DNA of 64,000 bases, from assembly GCA_020747015.1 (NCBI GenBank), contig JAGTJM010000007.1, forward strand, positions 434,001-498,000. The letters run 5' to 3'. This document shows, piece by piece, positions 33,686-45,367 of the stretch. Origin of the DNA: Pyrenochaeta sp. MPI-SDFR-AT-0127. Lineage: Eukaryota; Ascomycota; Dothideomycetes; Pleosporales; Cucurbitariaceae. A program made the translations under genes and the position numbers. Position 1 is the first letter of the stretch. Every line of letters starts with the position of its first letter. The notes under the pieces are model-generated. The model did no database searches. It was not told where the DNA came from and saw only the letters and a list, made by a program, of their open reading frames with translations.

Positions 33686-36418
33686 ATGGTTTCTCTTCAG
33701 GATTTGACGGTCGGCCAGGTCTCTGGTATGATCGCTGCCGCCGTATTTGTTGGTAGGACTTCCATTTGCCCCCCTATCAAGCGTGATTAACAATACCTTC
33801 AAGTAAATTTTTTGGTGCCAATAGCGTTGCCCGTCATCCTACTCGGCCTTCTCGGTCCTCGCAGGTCGGCTGTCACAGAAACAGCTGTATCATGGTACAG
33901 TGCAACGTATAACAAAAAAGGAGCACCATACTGACTGAGTGACAGGTCCGTCATCGGAAGATACCTGCACAGCTCGTTATGGCCCGTTTTCCTCCGGACC
34001 GACTCTGCGGCGACCATGGCGGCATGCAAGTCGGCTGCATTTATGTCCTTCTTCAAGACTTTCATGCTAGTCTTGATTGCTGTTGCTGCAGTCGTGACCC
34101 CTCTTGGTCTCTATGAGGGCATCGTGGCCGAACCAACTTCCACCTCGGAAGCCTTCCATTATATCAGGGATACAACACCTATGGGATTTGGAACCCCGCC
34201 GCGTGATTCAAACAGTACTTGGAGCAGGCTCTGCGGTGCCTTTCTTCTTGTACCCTGTCCCAATGATAACAACGCGGCGACAGTGATCGACAATAAGTCA
34301 GGGATCTCGGTGGATTATCGGGACGACTGGTATAGCTCAGTAGTGCCGCAAAAGGTCGTTGACGTGTTTCAGAGTGGTACTGCAGGTTTTGAGGACTCCG
34401 TCTCAAGCTCTTTCGATATCGAGTACCGATCCTATACCAAATCTGAGATCGACGACAACGGCAACGGCAAAGGACCTGTGGTCGACAATGGTACAGCACG
34501 TACCATCGGCAACTACCAGCCCCTATCCAGTATACTGTTGAATGACGCCATTATAGCAGTGGAAGGTCTCGTCGTGGACATGAAGAATGGCGGTGTGGGA
34601 TTCCGCAACCACAGTGCACCAACATGGAAAGAGTACGGCAGCACATGGAGCGAAGACCTCCTCTTCGTCGTACCTGACACTGTATGCGTCAATACGAATC
34701 TCACTCTCGACTTTTCCATCGCAAGGACACGATCCGAAGGTCTGATAGCGAAAGGCGGCATTTTAAGGCCCTCGATCGTTGATCGTGGTGGCTTCGTCAA
34801 TCTCAATACAACATACCCTCGATGGGATATTGGCGACGTGCAGGCGAATCCAAACCTGTGGTACCGTGCTTACCGTGCTGCGTGGATCAGAAATGCGTAC
34901 ACCATGGCATATATGAACGTCACAAATTTGTCCAACCAAACTACGGGGGTCAAAGCCTTCTCATATCTCAACTCTACTATGAATCAGTCGTTTCCTTTGT
35001 ATTTCCCAAATGGTGAACCGGCTAGCAGTCTCTCTGTCACCCCTCAGTCACTTAATGTAGCGTCGGGCTTTGGAGACTATCTCATGGGGACGGAAGGCCT
35101 GTCGAACAGATCCACGGTCGGGAACTCGACCACCGAGTACAAGTTCAACAGCAAGCCGCCTATATATGCCAACCCCTTCAACATCAATAGCTCTGATTGG
35201 TCTTCTATTGGTAAGTTACGTATACGTCGCATGAAATGACGCGCTGTAGCTAACATTGATTCAGACACACTATGTCGTGGCCAAGGTGGCGGGGACCTTG
35301 CAAATATAACCCACATCGTCGCCAAATGTGGAGTCCTCAATGGCGCTGCCCGCCGCCAAGATAATAGCGACTCCATTCTCTTCGATCCCGGGTCCGCGTG
35401 GACTATGCCAATGTACACATGCATGTCTACGGCCAAAGCCGTGATCAAAACTGTATCTTTCCGCTACAACGGCACGGCCGACGACTTATCTTCCCTCGAA
35501 GTAGTCTCCATTGTCGACAAAACATACCCCAATGATGCAGCTAAACCTCTTTGGGGCGTCGAGAACAGCAGTATGTTCCTCAAGGACGGTGGACCACTAT
35601 GGGGCCTTGTGTCCGAAGAGCAGGCCAAGACACTGAACATATCAACTGTGAGAAAGGAGAGCTTGTACTTACCGGGCCGCGACCAATCAATTGGCTGGCA
35701 GAATCTGCCCGGCAAGGACTTCGCCACTATCGCCCTCGACATGGCATACGAAACGGGCACAAGCTCGTCGATAACCTCCAAAGGCGTCGACTACTCCGGA
35801 CAGTCCAATCTCGCCATGTTCAGAAAGTGGCAGCAGTTATCTCAAACCCCTGATACATCCGCTAAGATCCTCAATCTGATCTGGACCGACATCGCCGCGA
35901 ACATGGTAGTTGGCACAAAGGGTCTGCAGCCCAAGGACAACGGGAAGCGAAAGAGAGACGGCGAGGCAAACGCAACTGGCGCAAAGACACCCCCGACGAC
36001 AAGCTACACGCGGAGAGTGAAATATTACTACGTATACGGCATCCCCGCGTTCGCCGCCCTGGTCTTCGCCACGGCCGCCTTCGCATCGACAATCTTCTTC
36101 ATGCTGTTCTCGGGCGCAAAGCCCAGCACCATGCGCACATTCCTTCAGCACACTTCTGCAGGCCGCTTCCTCACATCCCAGTCCTCCTCTCCCCACGCGC
36201 AAGGACACACCGCATATGGAGGCTACACGCCGCCTGCCCAGGGCGACGGGTATAGCAATGCGCCTACCAAGGTATGGGCTCAGGGCGCAGGGAAAGAGCG
36301 ATTTACCCTGGAGGCCGAGGGGTGGACAAAGATTTTGGGAGGTGCGGCGCCGGGGTACGAGGAGAAGGGTAGTGCTCAGGCGAGTTATGCGCCAGTGCCG
36401 AATCCGAACGGGTACTGA
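33686..36418 (+). CDS. Large fungal membrane glycoprotein, function unknown
   Basis: Four exons (33686-33752, 33804-33894, 33946-35210, 35265-36418) with three 50-54-bp introns. Phases agree throughout and give 858 intact residues. Two N-terminal hydrophobic segments (IAAAVFVVNFLVPIALPVIL and FMLVLIAVAAVVTPLGL) are followed by a roughly 640-residue extracytoplasmic region. That region is rich in N-x-S/T sequons (for example NSTW, NLTL, NVTN, NSTM) and Cys residues. A C-terminal transmembrane helix (IPAFAALVFATAAFASTIFF) and a 95-residue Gly/Ala/Tyr-rich cytoplasmic tail complete it. The topology suggests a plasma-membrane or cell-wall-facing protein. Similar uncharacterised proteins are common in Pezizomycotina. 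No enzymatic motif is visible. The start at 33686 is chosen because exon 1 joins in frame to the first membrane helix. Confidence 0.85.
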
Positions 36419-36609
36419 GTGGTTCGAGGGTACGTCAATGGAGTGACATCGCAGGGCTGATTGTTGACGAGAGTTGAAGAAATGTTTCGTAGAGTCAAGA
36501 TAGATTGTTGTGTATGGATTGGGCGGGACTTTGCTCATTTGTAGATATACCCAGATTGTTTAGCATAAGTGGATCGTCAATAGATAGATGTTGACGTCCT
36601 CAAATGGAA

Positions 36610-37854
36610 TCAACCCCAAATCGCCGTCTTGTCATGCACTGCAATACCTCTCACCTTTCCACCAACCTCGAGTGGGCTACCCTCCCAAATAACCCACTCA
36701 TTTTTGTTGATCTTCTGAATTCCCTCCTTTTTGATGCCCAGCATCTTGTTGATATTTTTTCCTACTGATCCAAGCGCTTCCTTCTCACTCAGTCTCCCTT
36801 CGCTGTTCGCATGTACGATACCCGCCAGCAACCCCAGGTCTCGGGTTTCCCACATCTCTTCAACACTAATGCTCAGCAATACGCCAGCGTCAAGGAGGAT
36901 ATTGGTTGAGACGTTTGTCAACGGTGGCCCCGTAAGACTGCGACGCCATGATTGAGCATGTGGAAGCAGAGGCGCAAGAACAACTGAAATGTCTGCAGCG
37001 GTGAGCTCTGTGGCGACGAGATGTGCTTCTGCACCTCCAATGATCACGACTCTCAACTTCTTCGACGATGTGACTGTCGAAAGACGAGCCTCGGAGAGAG
37101 CAGCTTCAATGTACACTTTGAACCGAATAATGGAAGCAATGGTGTCCGCACTGTGCGCACTTAGCACGAGCGGAATCTCGCCCTGAACCACTCTCTTCAA
37201 ATAACCAGACTCTTGGAATCGATCCCTGCTCGGCACATCTGTGTTATTTTTACCGAGTGAGTCAACAGCATCCAACAAGTTCAGCACCAATGAACTGATT
37301 GCTGAAGAGATGCTTGGCGTTTTAGTGTTCTTTGCATCGAGTGTGAGTGGGTAGTGCAGTGCGACTTCTGGGTTCCAAATAGCTTCTTCCTCCAATCGGT
37401 TCTTTGCGCCTGTTTTGCAACCCACAGACACACCCTTGCTGTCAATACCGCCTAAGATCGGCGCGCTGATCGCATGGGAAATGCCGTGCTCAAAAGCGGC
37501 GGTGAGTTGTTTACCGCCGAAAAAGAGGCCTTCAAGTGCGAAGGTAATACTTTCGGCGGGTGGTCGACCGTCGTGAGTGTCGCGGGCGGCGTCAATCTCC
37601 TGAAGCCCCAGTGCGGTCCCAAACACGGTCAAAGGAGGCGTGATGTAGCCATTTTGTAGACTGATCTTTTGCGTAGGTTTATCGACAGATTCGAGGGCCG
37701 CAAGCTCAGATGTACAGGATCCAGCGCAGGACAAAACTCCGTTAGAAACGATGGCTACCGATGGCTGAGTGTCGTCCAGCGAGGCCGGAAATAGGTCGTG
37801 GTGAATTTTAGAAATGCCAGTGAAATAGTGACCTGGATTTAGATAACGGGTGTG
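36610..37854 (-). pseudogene. Amidohydrolase-like (CE9-type) protein, N-terminal half missing
   Basis: An open frame from 37854 to 36610 encodes about 415 residues. It matches the C-terminal half of a long fungal amidohydrolase/carbohydrate esterase 9-like family, with landmarks ISKIHHDLFPASLDD, AIVSNGVLSCAG, LQNGYITPPLTVFGTALGL, HGISHAISAPILGG, GEIPLVLSAHSADTIAS, VVIIGGAEAHLVATEL and APLLPHAQSWRRSLTGPPLT. The N-terminal half expected upstream was not found in any frame. A TGA precedes the frame at 37855-37857. An intron ending CTAAATCCAG could join a short upstream exon (near 37900-37980), but this does not restore the missing half. Either a truncated copy or, less likely, a shorter family member. 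Confidence 0.6.
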
Positions 37855-38137
37855 TCAGACATCCCCGTTCATGACCTGGCAAGTTAATAAGTTGTGAAAT
37901 TAACACCAGCAACGAAGAGATGACCATTCGCTAGTAGATGAGCAACCACCTCGCCAAGTCCGAGAAATACACACGCTCATGCCTGATACAACACTAATGT
38001 GGTGAAGTATGGTGCAACTTTCTTTATTATCACTAAGAGAGACGAACGCCTTAGGTCAAAAAACACCAAAAGAAGAAATGGCAAAAGCACCCCTCTAGAT
38101 CTCGCTCCAGCTCTTGACAAATGCCCATCTCCGCTGC
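37855..38137. other. Short spacer
   Basis: Contains a possible small upstream exon of the amidohydrolase-like gene on the minus strand. Nothing else recognised. Confidence 0.3.
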
Positions 38138-38986
38138 TCACGCTGCTGCGGGCCTGCACCTAGCCAAACATTTGTTGACATCCTGCACTGGATTTGCTGG
38201 GATGGCTTGCGCAAACTGCTTAATGCTGGTACTATTGATGTTGCTGGGAAGGCCAAGTGTAGCACTCACTACATCAGCGTCGAGGCTGAGGAAGTTCGTC
38301 ACTCGGTTCGCACCAGCATCGCCTGAGCCCAGTACCGCCACATAGACTGCTTTCTCGCACGCGTCATTGAACTGCCAGTGCATGCTCCCTTGCACAAAGG
38401 CGGTGGCCTGGAGTCTGCTCAGCGTACCAGTAATCTCTTGGTTTTCCCCCGGCTTGACCAGCCCATCTTCCAGGATGCTACCAAACCTAAGGTTGGATCC
38501 TTCGATCGGGGTGAGAAATTCGGCCGCCCGAGGATGTACGTGGGGCGTGTTGATGCCGCAAGGTTCGAGGAAGACAACCGTCGCGCTGATGTCGAGGCCG
38601 ATAGAGAAAGGATAGGTCTCAACGGTCTGGGTTTAAGAGCATGTTAACGTCGTCACAGATCTGCAGAGGTCTAACACTGTACTTACGGCAGCTTTGGAGG
38701 CACCGCCCATTGCACCACCGGTAGGCTGAGGATCATTGAAATCGAAAACGGCAATTTGCCTCAGATCGTCTCCTGTACGAAGTACACCGTCTTCGACGAG
38801 CAGCCGACGAGAGCGCTGGATGGCTGCGGGAGACGAAACAAGGTCTCGAAAGAGCTGTGCGTTCGCTTTCGAGGTAGCGGCAGGGGAAATAGCCGAGCTT
38901 GTGCTGTTGCAATTCGCATGATGAGGGTATGCTTGAATCACAGTGACAGCTGTCAGCGTGGTGAGGGTGTTGAAAATGCTCCGCAT
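38138..38986 (-). CDS. Secreted cupin (spherulin/germin-like)
   Basis: Two exons, 38986-38687 and 38626-38138, with a 59-bp intron (38686-38628 region, GTAAGT to CCAG) in phase 0, giving 262 intact residues. The start ATG begins a clear signal peptide (MRSIFNTLTTLTAVTVIQAY). The mature protein begins with a short Asn/Ser/Ala-rich stretch. The cupin domain contains the metal-binding motif CGINTPHVHPRAAEFL (two His and a Glu) and a second His in GSMHWQFN. The C-terminus has a Cys pair (NKCLARC). Such proteins are secreted, metal-binding beta-barrels found in spore coats, stress responses or as oxidases. The exact substrate is unknown. Intact and ordinary in composition. Confidence 0.85.
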
Positions 38987-39253
38987 GATGGCCAAAGGTA
39001 GAGATTGCTGATTGTGAAGTGAGCGAGGGTGCAGGAGGAAGTAAAGCAAGCCGAAAGCGTGTACAACCCGTTATTTATGTGTCAACCACAGCTGGTGGAT
39101 GTTCGGAAAGAGCATGACCCAACACATTCCCTTTCACCATTCCTCCCACGGACGCATATTCCGAAGTATGGGCAGGGTGTATTTTTAGCAGCTGAAGGCA
39201 TCTCAAATAGTATTTTTGCTTGTGTAACTATGCAAAGCTTGTATTTTTAGCAC
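38987..39253. other. Divergent spacer between cupin and topoisomerase remnant
   Basis: Short A/T-rich spacer expected to hold the cupin promoter. No further features recognised. Confidence 0.3.
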
Positions 39254-40691
39254 ATGAGTTCGACCAGCTTGAACGTCACAGCAAGATCAAAGATCATTGT
39301 CGCAGATAGGCTCCTGGGATATAGACATTCTCGTCTGACCTGCATGCGGAAGCAATTGCAAACCACTTGGGAGATCAAGTGACTACAGTGAGCACAGACG
39401 TGCGCAATCCGCCAGTCGAGCTAATGGGCGTGCAGCATAACATCCAAGGCAATCCGTATGTGAAGAACTACGAATTCGACTACACCTTTCCGCAATGGGG
39501 TCATTGCAGTGTCACGATAACCTCTATGCTAGGCCACCTCCTCAGCCACGAGTTTAAGCCCCGATACAAGAGCTAGACTTCATGCGACCCATCTGCGCTT
39601 TTTGACGCTCGCATCGAGGTTTTCGTTGGTAGCAACGGAAAGTCTATCGCGGACAACATCAAGCGACACGCTCGCCGGGCCGACGTGCTCTATATCTAGA
39701 CCGACTGCGACCGCGAAGGTGAGCACATAGGCACCGAGATTCGGTCGGTGGCAGTGCAAAGCAACCAGACTCTGGGTCGCGCTGGCGGCACAGTAAGGGC
39801 ACATTTCTCCAACATCGAAAGAGCGCCTATCATTCACGCCGCACAGCAAGCCGACGCAGTAGCTTCTCATATCGAGCTCGATCTTCGTGTGGGCGCAAGC
39901 TTCACCCGGCACCTCACTCTGAGTCTTCGTCCTGTGCTCCAGCGATGCAACCTGTCAGAAGCCTCTCAATTAATCAGCTACGGGAGCTGTCAGTTTCCTA
40001 CGCTTGGCTTCATCGTCGAGCGCTACTTGCGCGTTCGGAATTTTATCCCGGAACCATTCTGGGGCATCAACCTGATGTATCAAAAAGCTGGAATAAGGGT
40101 GAACTTTAGTTGGGCTCGTAAACACCTCTTCGATAGAATGACAGTTGTTATTCTCTATGAGTGGTGTCTCACTTCGCAGAATGCTCAGGTCCAAAAGGTC
40201 AAAACTAAGCCAACGAGCAAGTGGAAACCCTTACCGTTGACTACTCTAGAGCTTCAGAAGTGCGGCAGCAGATTCCTCGGAATGGACAGTCAAAAGGTTC
40301 TGCAGCTTGCAGAAAAGCTATATCAAAAAGGTTGGATTAGCTATCCTCGAACCGAGACAGATCAGTTCGATCAAGGTATGGACCTTCGCGGCCTCGTCCA
40401 GAAGCAGGCGCAGGGCGGCCGCTGGGCTGGTTATGCAATGGCGCTGGTCGAAGGAGGCTTTTCGTGGCCCCCTAACGGACGTAATAATGATAAGGCCCAC
40501 CCGCCTATCCACCCAGCCAATTTCGTCAATCCAACGACGCTCTCACATGAAGAGCAGCGTGTCCATGAGTTCGTCGTCCGGCGCTTCCTGGCATGCTGCA
40601 GCAAAGACGCCCAGGGGTCAAAGACCGACATTAGTATTCTCTATGGACCGGAAACATTCAATGCATCTGGCCTTGTAATATTAGAGCGCAA
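39254..40691 (+). pseudogene. DNA topoisomerase III, truncated and RIP-like
   Basis: Homology to TOP3 is clear: EFDYTFPQWGHCSVTITSM, SIADNIKRHARRADVLYI, TDCDREGEHIG (the Mg-binding DxD region), RAHFSNIERAPIIHAAQQAD and the active-site region GWISYPRTETDQFD with its Tyr, then DKAHPPIHPANFVN. TAG codons at 39574-39576 and 39697-39699 replace what should be Trp, in each case a TGG to TAG change. The N-terminus is in another frame. Coding sequence stops at about 40690, where pogo-type transposase sequence begins, so the C-terminal half and zinc fingers are missing. TOP3 is an essential decatenase, so a functional copy must exist elsewhere. This is a dead duplicate. Confidence 0.85.
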
Positions 40692-40705
40692 CAGTACCTA
40701 ATGAA

Positions 40706-41400
40706 ATCCATCGTCAGGTGAGACCCATGGCCATCAACGATTAATAGCCGGTACTTTCTTCGAGCTTTCTTCTTGGTGTAGCGATCAAACACCTGTTCAA
40801 GCCAAGCCAGGCCTACGTCATCGTTCGTCCAGCCAGAGGGGGACGTAGTGAAGTGTACTGAGTGCTTTCTTGGGTCTATACTCTGTACCCAGCTCGATTG
40901 TACAGCCTTGCCGGCAGCCTCATAGATAAGGCCTGGCGGCAACGCAGATTCCATCGGCACACACACATGCCAGGAGTGTAATCCACTCACGATTGCCATC
41001 TTGGAGTGATGCCCTGACCTCCTTCTTCTCCCATCTCCTCTTACTGAAGATCCTCTTTGACCTGCCAACGACTCCAATCATGAAGCCCTTTTCATCCATA
41101 TTATACGTGTTGTGAGCGGCCTCTAGTAACTGGATTCCAGCAATCTAGTCCAGATGCTATCTACAACCAAGATGGGAAGAAAAAGGGGAGGATTAAGTGC
41201 CACGCGAGGTTATAAAGTTCACGAGCGCGAGCCACCCGCACGAGCCGTATAGCTGTGCACGATGGCGCAGCCTCGGACATAGGCCTAGCCCGTTACACGT
41301 GTGCTCAGCGTCAACGTCATACTCTGTCATTTTGTGCTGCAGTAGATCAAAGTACAGCTTGTACTTATCACTAGAATCAGCAGCGTGGCGAACAGAGTCC
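40706..41400 (-). pseudogene. Pogo transposase copy B, central and catalytic part
   Basis: Reads from MDSVRHAADSSDKYKLYFDL at about 41402 into a degraded middle. It continues with ALPPGLIYEAAGKAVQSSWV, SGWTNDDVGLAWLEQVFDRY and LLIVDGHGSHLTMDFI. It is cut after this point by the junction with TOP3. Several frame shifts occur in the middle, around 41080-41190. Confidence 0.6.
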
Positions 41401-41411
41401 ATGGCCGTCGT

Positions 41412-42122
41412 CTATTGTGGTGTGAGGCGATCTTTGTGCCTGTTCATGAAGCGCGTAACCCAGCTATCAGAGACTGCCTCTCGCGCAATTGTCGAGGCGA
41501 AATTTCGTATCATGTCTCTTGTAGGTGGCAGGCGACGCGCTGTAAGTCCTTCTATATACTTCACAAGCTCCTCCTCTTGTTGTAGGTTCAGCTTCTGTTG
41601 GTTGGTGTCCTTAATTGCGCGTGGTGCCTGAATCTGCTTGTGCCTTAAGACTACCCGTGTTTCGAATCGTTGAAGGATGACGTTAGGATTAAAAGGCTCG
41701 ATGCCTGTTGTCTCAAACGCCTTGCGGATCGTTGTTTCTTTGATGGAGGAGCTCCAGGCTTGATAGAAGAGGCGGAAAAAGTCTCGTTTGGTGATGTTGG
41801 TAAGCCCTTGAGCTTGATCTATAAACTTTGATAGCTCAGTACGGTAGGCAGCTGCGAGAGGCCCGAACACGCTCACATCTAGAGGCTGTAGAGTATGAGT
41901 AGAATGAGGAGGATAGATAGCTAAGAGGATCTTGTTTTGATCGCAATAGCTAATAAAATCCATGGTAACATGAGATCCGTGGCCATTGAGGATGAGCAAT
42001 CGATAGGCTTGGCGAGCCTTCTGTTTTGTCTCGCGATCAAACACCTCTTTGAGCCAAGAGAGGCCTATATCGTTGCTGGTCCATCCACTTAGTGATAAGG
42101 TAAAGCAGGTGATGTTGAACAA
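41412..42122 (-). pseudogene. Chimeric pogo transposase ORF: DDE C-terminus fused to an HTH domain
   Basis: An uninterrupted 236-codon frame starts in the DDE domain (SGWTSNDIGLSWLKEVFDRE, ILNGHGSHVTMDFISYC, PPHSTHTLQPLDVSVFGPLA) and reaches its C-terminal region (FNPNVILQRFETRVV). It then runs in frame into what is normally the N-terminal CENP-B-type DNA-binding domain (LNLQQEEELVKYIEGLTARR, then AVSDSWVTRFMNRHKDRL). The usual order is HTH then DDE. The frame probably spans the junction of copy A (C-terminal half) and copy B (N-terminal half). A TAG ends it right before MDSVRHAADSS of copy B. Confidence 0.6.
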
Positions 42123-42287
42123 ATTTGGCCTTTGTGGGAGTTGTAAATGGATAAGTGGAAGGTTTTGTATGGGAAAGAAAGGCGTCTATTTAAGAGATGA
42201 CATGCCGCGGGAGCGAAGCTGGCTAGGATTGGATTCAGGTAAGCGCACATGTCCAGGTCCATTGCGAGTATACGAGGTGCAGTACCT

Positions 42288-43208
42288 GGAGCAGGGTTGG
42301 CAATAATCAAAGATAATTGTTCGTCTCAGTGGGCTATTGTCTCCTAGAGCAGTCTATCTGCATGATCTAACATATAGTATTGCTCTCGGAAGCCATTCAG
42401 ACGTACTCACTGCCTTCTTATGCTAAGGCCGTGAGATATAACGTCTTCGAAACGCAGAGCATGTCGTGGGAGTTGTAGTCGCCGAACATGACCGAGAGGC
42501 TCAGTCGCTTGGGCTGCATGACTTATGGCCCCTGAGATGCTCAAGAGTCATTTAGGTAACAAGAAAAACAGGTCGATCAGCCCCTACTAGTCCCACGACA
42601 TGACCTGCTCTTTATTGTGACAATGAGAAAGTCCGCCACATAGACTTCGCCTTGTCACGTAGCAGATCATCAATCCCTCCTCTGTTGCCAATGTAGTAAC
42701 CATGCGCAGTATCCCTGTGTAGATAAGGATTCACGACCACTGTCTATACGGGCTCATCATAGGCTTACACACATGAGGCAACAGCTCACCTCTCAGCACA
42801 CAGTTCAGCGCCCCCGACCAACGCAACCCTTGACCATGTCATCCTTTGACATACTTGTTATATGAAGACAAGGCTCACCCTGCCTATGTAGCCATCAAGT
42901 GGCACTGCAATGAATCGCTGCACAGGGAGCTATTCGCTCACACTCTGTAGATCAGGCGCAACAGCATCCGAAGCGGTAAAACGAATCAGCCCAGACTTGA
43001 ACAACAAGCCGCCTTAGCTTCAACATCATTCATGCACCAAGGCCTCGATGAAGCTCATCCATGCGGCCCTCTTGCTGAGGTGTGACACTAAATCCCTGTA
43101 CAAGCGCTCACGCCGCTCACGCATGAGAAGCAGCGGCATCTTGGGGGGCCGTATATAACGGGGTGCCTTTCCACGCTGGTGCAGCACCACTGTCCCTCTG
43201 TCCTTGAA
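42288..43208. other. Intergenic
   Basis: No recognisable gene. Presumed promoter side of the membrane-protein gene that follows. A CATGTCGTGGGA(G/C) motif and its approximate inverse occur near 42460 and 42595, the only structure noted. Confidence 0.35.
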
Positions 43209-44242
43209 ATGGCTCTCATCTCTCTCATCTGCTTCCTCGTCTGCTTCTCGGGTTCGATCGTACTTAGCATCGTGCTGATGTACTTCGACGTCCAGCTGCG
43301 CGAAAGGACAAGGGCGAATGAAGTTTTGGTATACAGCTATGTCTGGGAAAGAAGAGTAGCGGCTGTATTCGGCTTTCTTCAAGTAGGACTATTCGGCATC
43401 TGGTGTTATCGCAGCCGTACAGGCGCATCACTCCAAAAGCCAAATATACTGGCTGGGCGTCGTTGCGCTTTGCAACCTGCAACTTCTCGTTGGCACCAAC
43501 GTAAGACCTCCCAAACAAGATCCCCATACCAGCTGACTGGTTTTGCGATCAGCTCGCTCGAGTATTGCGCATTTTGCAGTTCCCTCCCTGGGCAATCTGG
43601 GCTACGTACCTATTTACTGCCGTTACAGCACCAGATATCGCTCCGTCGATGCCGTACGACATACAGACTCTGCATTGCTTTCATATCGTTGACAAAGAAC
43701 AGAAACGAAAAGCCACGTCTTTTCAACGAGTCAGCATTACTCTCTCGCCTCGCAATGGGGTCATTCCTAGCCTCAGCAGCATCATGCATACAGTTGGGAA
43801 TTTATAGCAGGTCAGGAGCGAGACAATTGAGGCTCCACGAGGACTCGGCAGCGAGGCAGGAGAACCTGCCATTGAAGCAGTTCCTGCTTTGGCTTGCTAT
43901 ACCAAATGCAGCTGCAACATCATGTCAGCTAGTTGGGGCCACGGTCCTATATAGCATAGCGTATTCCAACCGGACTATGGGTATCGACCCTCATCAGTAT
44001 ATCTTCTTGGTAAGTCTCTACCTTCGTTCGCGGCGCAGTCTGACCATCGCCAGGCTTATACCATATTGCAGCTACTGTGCTCCTTTGTTATCGCTTTACC
44101 AGTTATAAAGCGCCTGGGCAGCACCGCAATAGGCGTCCTGGCGCATACATCCCAGCCAACCGAAGTGCGAGGTAGCATCTTGGAGGGGGCGTTCAGTTTG
44201 GAAACTATATCATCGTTGGCATTTTCTACAGGCAATAGGTAG
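43209..44242 (+). CDS. Probable multi-pass membrane protein, model partly unresolved
   Basis: The ATG at 43209 starts a hydrophobic N-terminus (MALISLICFLVCFSGSIVLS, then IVLMYF). A 40-bp intron (GTAGGA...TACAG) after FGFLQ would lead to a second helix (WLGVVALCNLQLLVGTN), and a further intron starts at the GTAAGACC that follows. Later coding sequence in the original frame gives LLSRLAMGSFLASAASCIQL and a helix-rich segment up to DPHQYIFL. It is then spliced at 44010-44071 (GTAAGT...TTGCAG) to LLCSFVIALPVIKRLGSTAI and a TAG at 44240. The join near 43670 needs an extra splice or frame change that I could not place. Four to six membrane segments are likely. The family is not recognised. Confidence 0.45.
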
Positions 44243-45367
44243 GCAAGATCACTTTGCCTAGATATCAGAAGCTTCTTTAGGCAGGGCAGGGCCGAGGTTC
44301 TTGTCGTCTAGTTAATTTAACGCAAAACGTCCTTGGTGGTTGTGTCGGAGATTAGACAGATTTTCAGATCCCGTTCTTGACAAGCCCACGGTTGATACTG
44401 CACATATCGCAGTTTATATTGCAGATTATATTCACACTTCACGTCCACGCTCCCCTGTGTCATCGCATGTCGTTGGATGCTTGGTGACATGAATTTGCCA
44501 CACCTTCTGGACCGATACCCGGGAGGTATTTATGGGGACCCTAAGGTACATGCCAAATCAAAGCTAAAACAGGCAATTGACCTCGCAGATCAAGTTCAGT
44601 CTATTTTTAGGGACTCACAGGATGGTGACTGCCATACAACATCGACCCGCCGCCCATGAAGATATTCTCCTCTCAGCTAAGTACCACATCTCGCCCTTGA
44701 GACTCTGCCGACAAGCCAAGCATGCTTGCAGAACTCGATGGCTTCCTCCCTCCTGTTCCCCTACCTGCCCTGCTACCTCAACTCTCGATTATGTCAAGCA
44801 TAGTACTCCGAGTTAGCGCTAAGTTGCCTACATACCCTTAAAGCGTGCATGAGAGTCTGTACCGCCTAGATAGGTCAGCAGAGCGATCAGCGGGGAAACT
44901 AGATATTCGGAATTTTAAACGATGCGCGAGAGCTCGTGAGAGGCTTGGCTCTCGCAACCCCTCACCGTGTGTGTGTGTGTTCTATTAAGGCCATGCACCC
45001 TATGGGTATGGGCCGTTACGATGCGCCAGCTATGTACATTCTGTTATCAACACACCTGCTCCAGTTCAGAAGCCAACCATGAGACCTGCTGATCGCATAT
45101 CTAACACCATGCTCAACATAGGAAAGAAAGGAAAAGTGATACGCTACTGTATGCTATATGTAGTTGGAAGTTGATAGTAAGCCAGCTTGTTTTCTGGATC
45201 CCCTATCCGCAGGGTAATTCCGGCGTCGTGCGCCTCTTAATCGGTAGCGCGCTGGCGGAGGTTCATAGGTGGCGGCTCTCTGCCAACTTAGTTATAGCTA
45301 GTTAAAGAGTGATTGTAGGAATTCGTAGGCGTTGCCGCTCGTTGTCTTCTTCAATGCTTGCTGTGTC
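44243..45367. other. Intergenic, LINE 3' flank
   Basis: No recognisable gene. Contains a short GT microsatellite (44966-44980). The LINE 3' end should lie somewhere in 45160-45367, but no clear tail or target duplication was found. Confidence 0.4.
44966..44980. repeat. (GT)n microsatellite
   Basis: Seven to eight GT repeats. Confidence 0.7.

Larger units (their letters stand above)
40692..42287 (-). mobile_element. Nested pogo/Fot-type transposase fragments in the TOP3 copy
   Basis: Minus-strand sequence between two copies of CAGTACCT (40692-40699 and 42280-42287) carries parts of two related transposases. Both contain the same catalytic block (SGWT..D.GL.WL..VFDR.TK, then HGSH.TMDFI.YC), so at least two copies are present head to tail. 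No terminal inverted repeats were found. The flanking 8-mer could be a target duplication of an outer element or chance. Confidence 0.5.

Noticed and set aside
39580..39912. 110-codon minus-strand ORF
   Set aside because: Antisense to the conserved TOP3 core, so a shadow frame.
43026..43527. Minus-strand genes opposite the membrane protein
   Set aside because: Frames of 118 and 87 codons lack motifs and are best explained as shadows of the plus-strand hydrophobic coding sequence.
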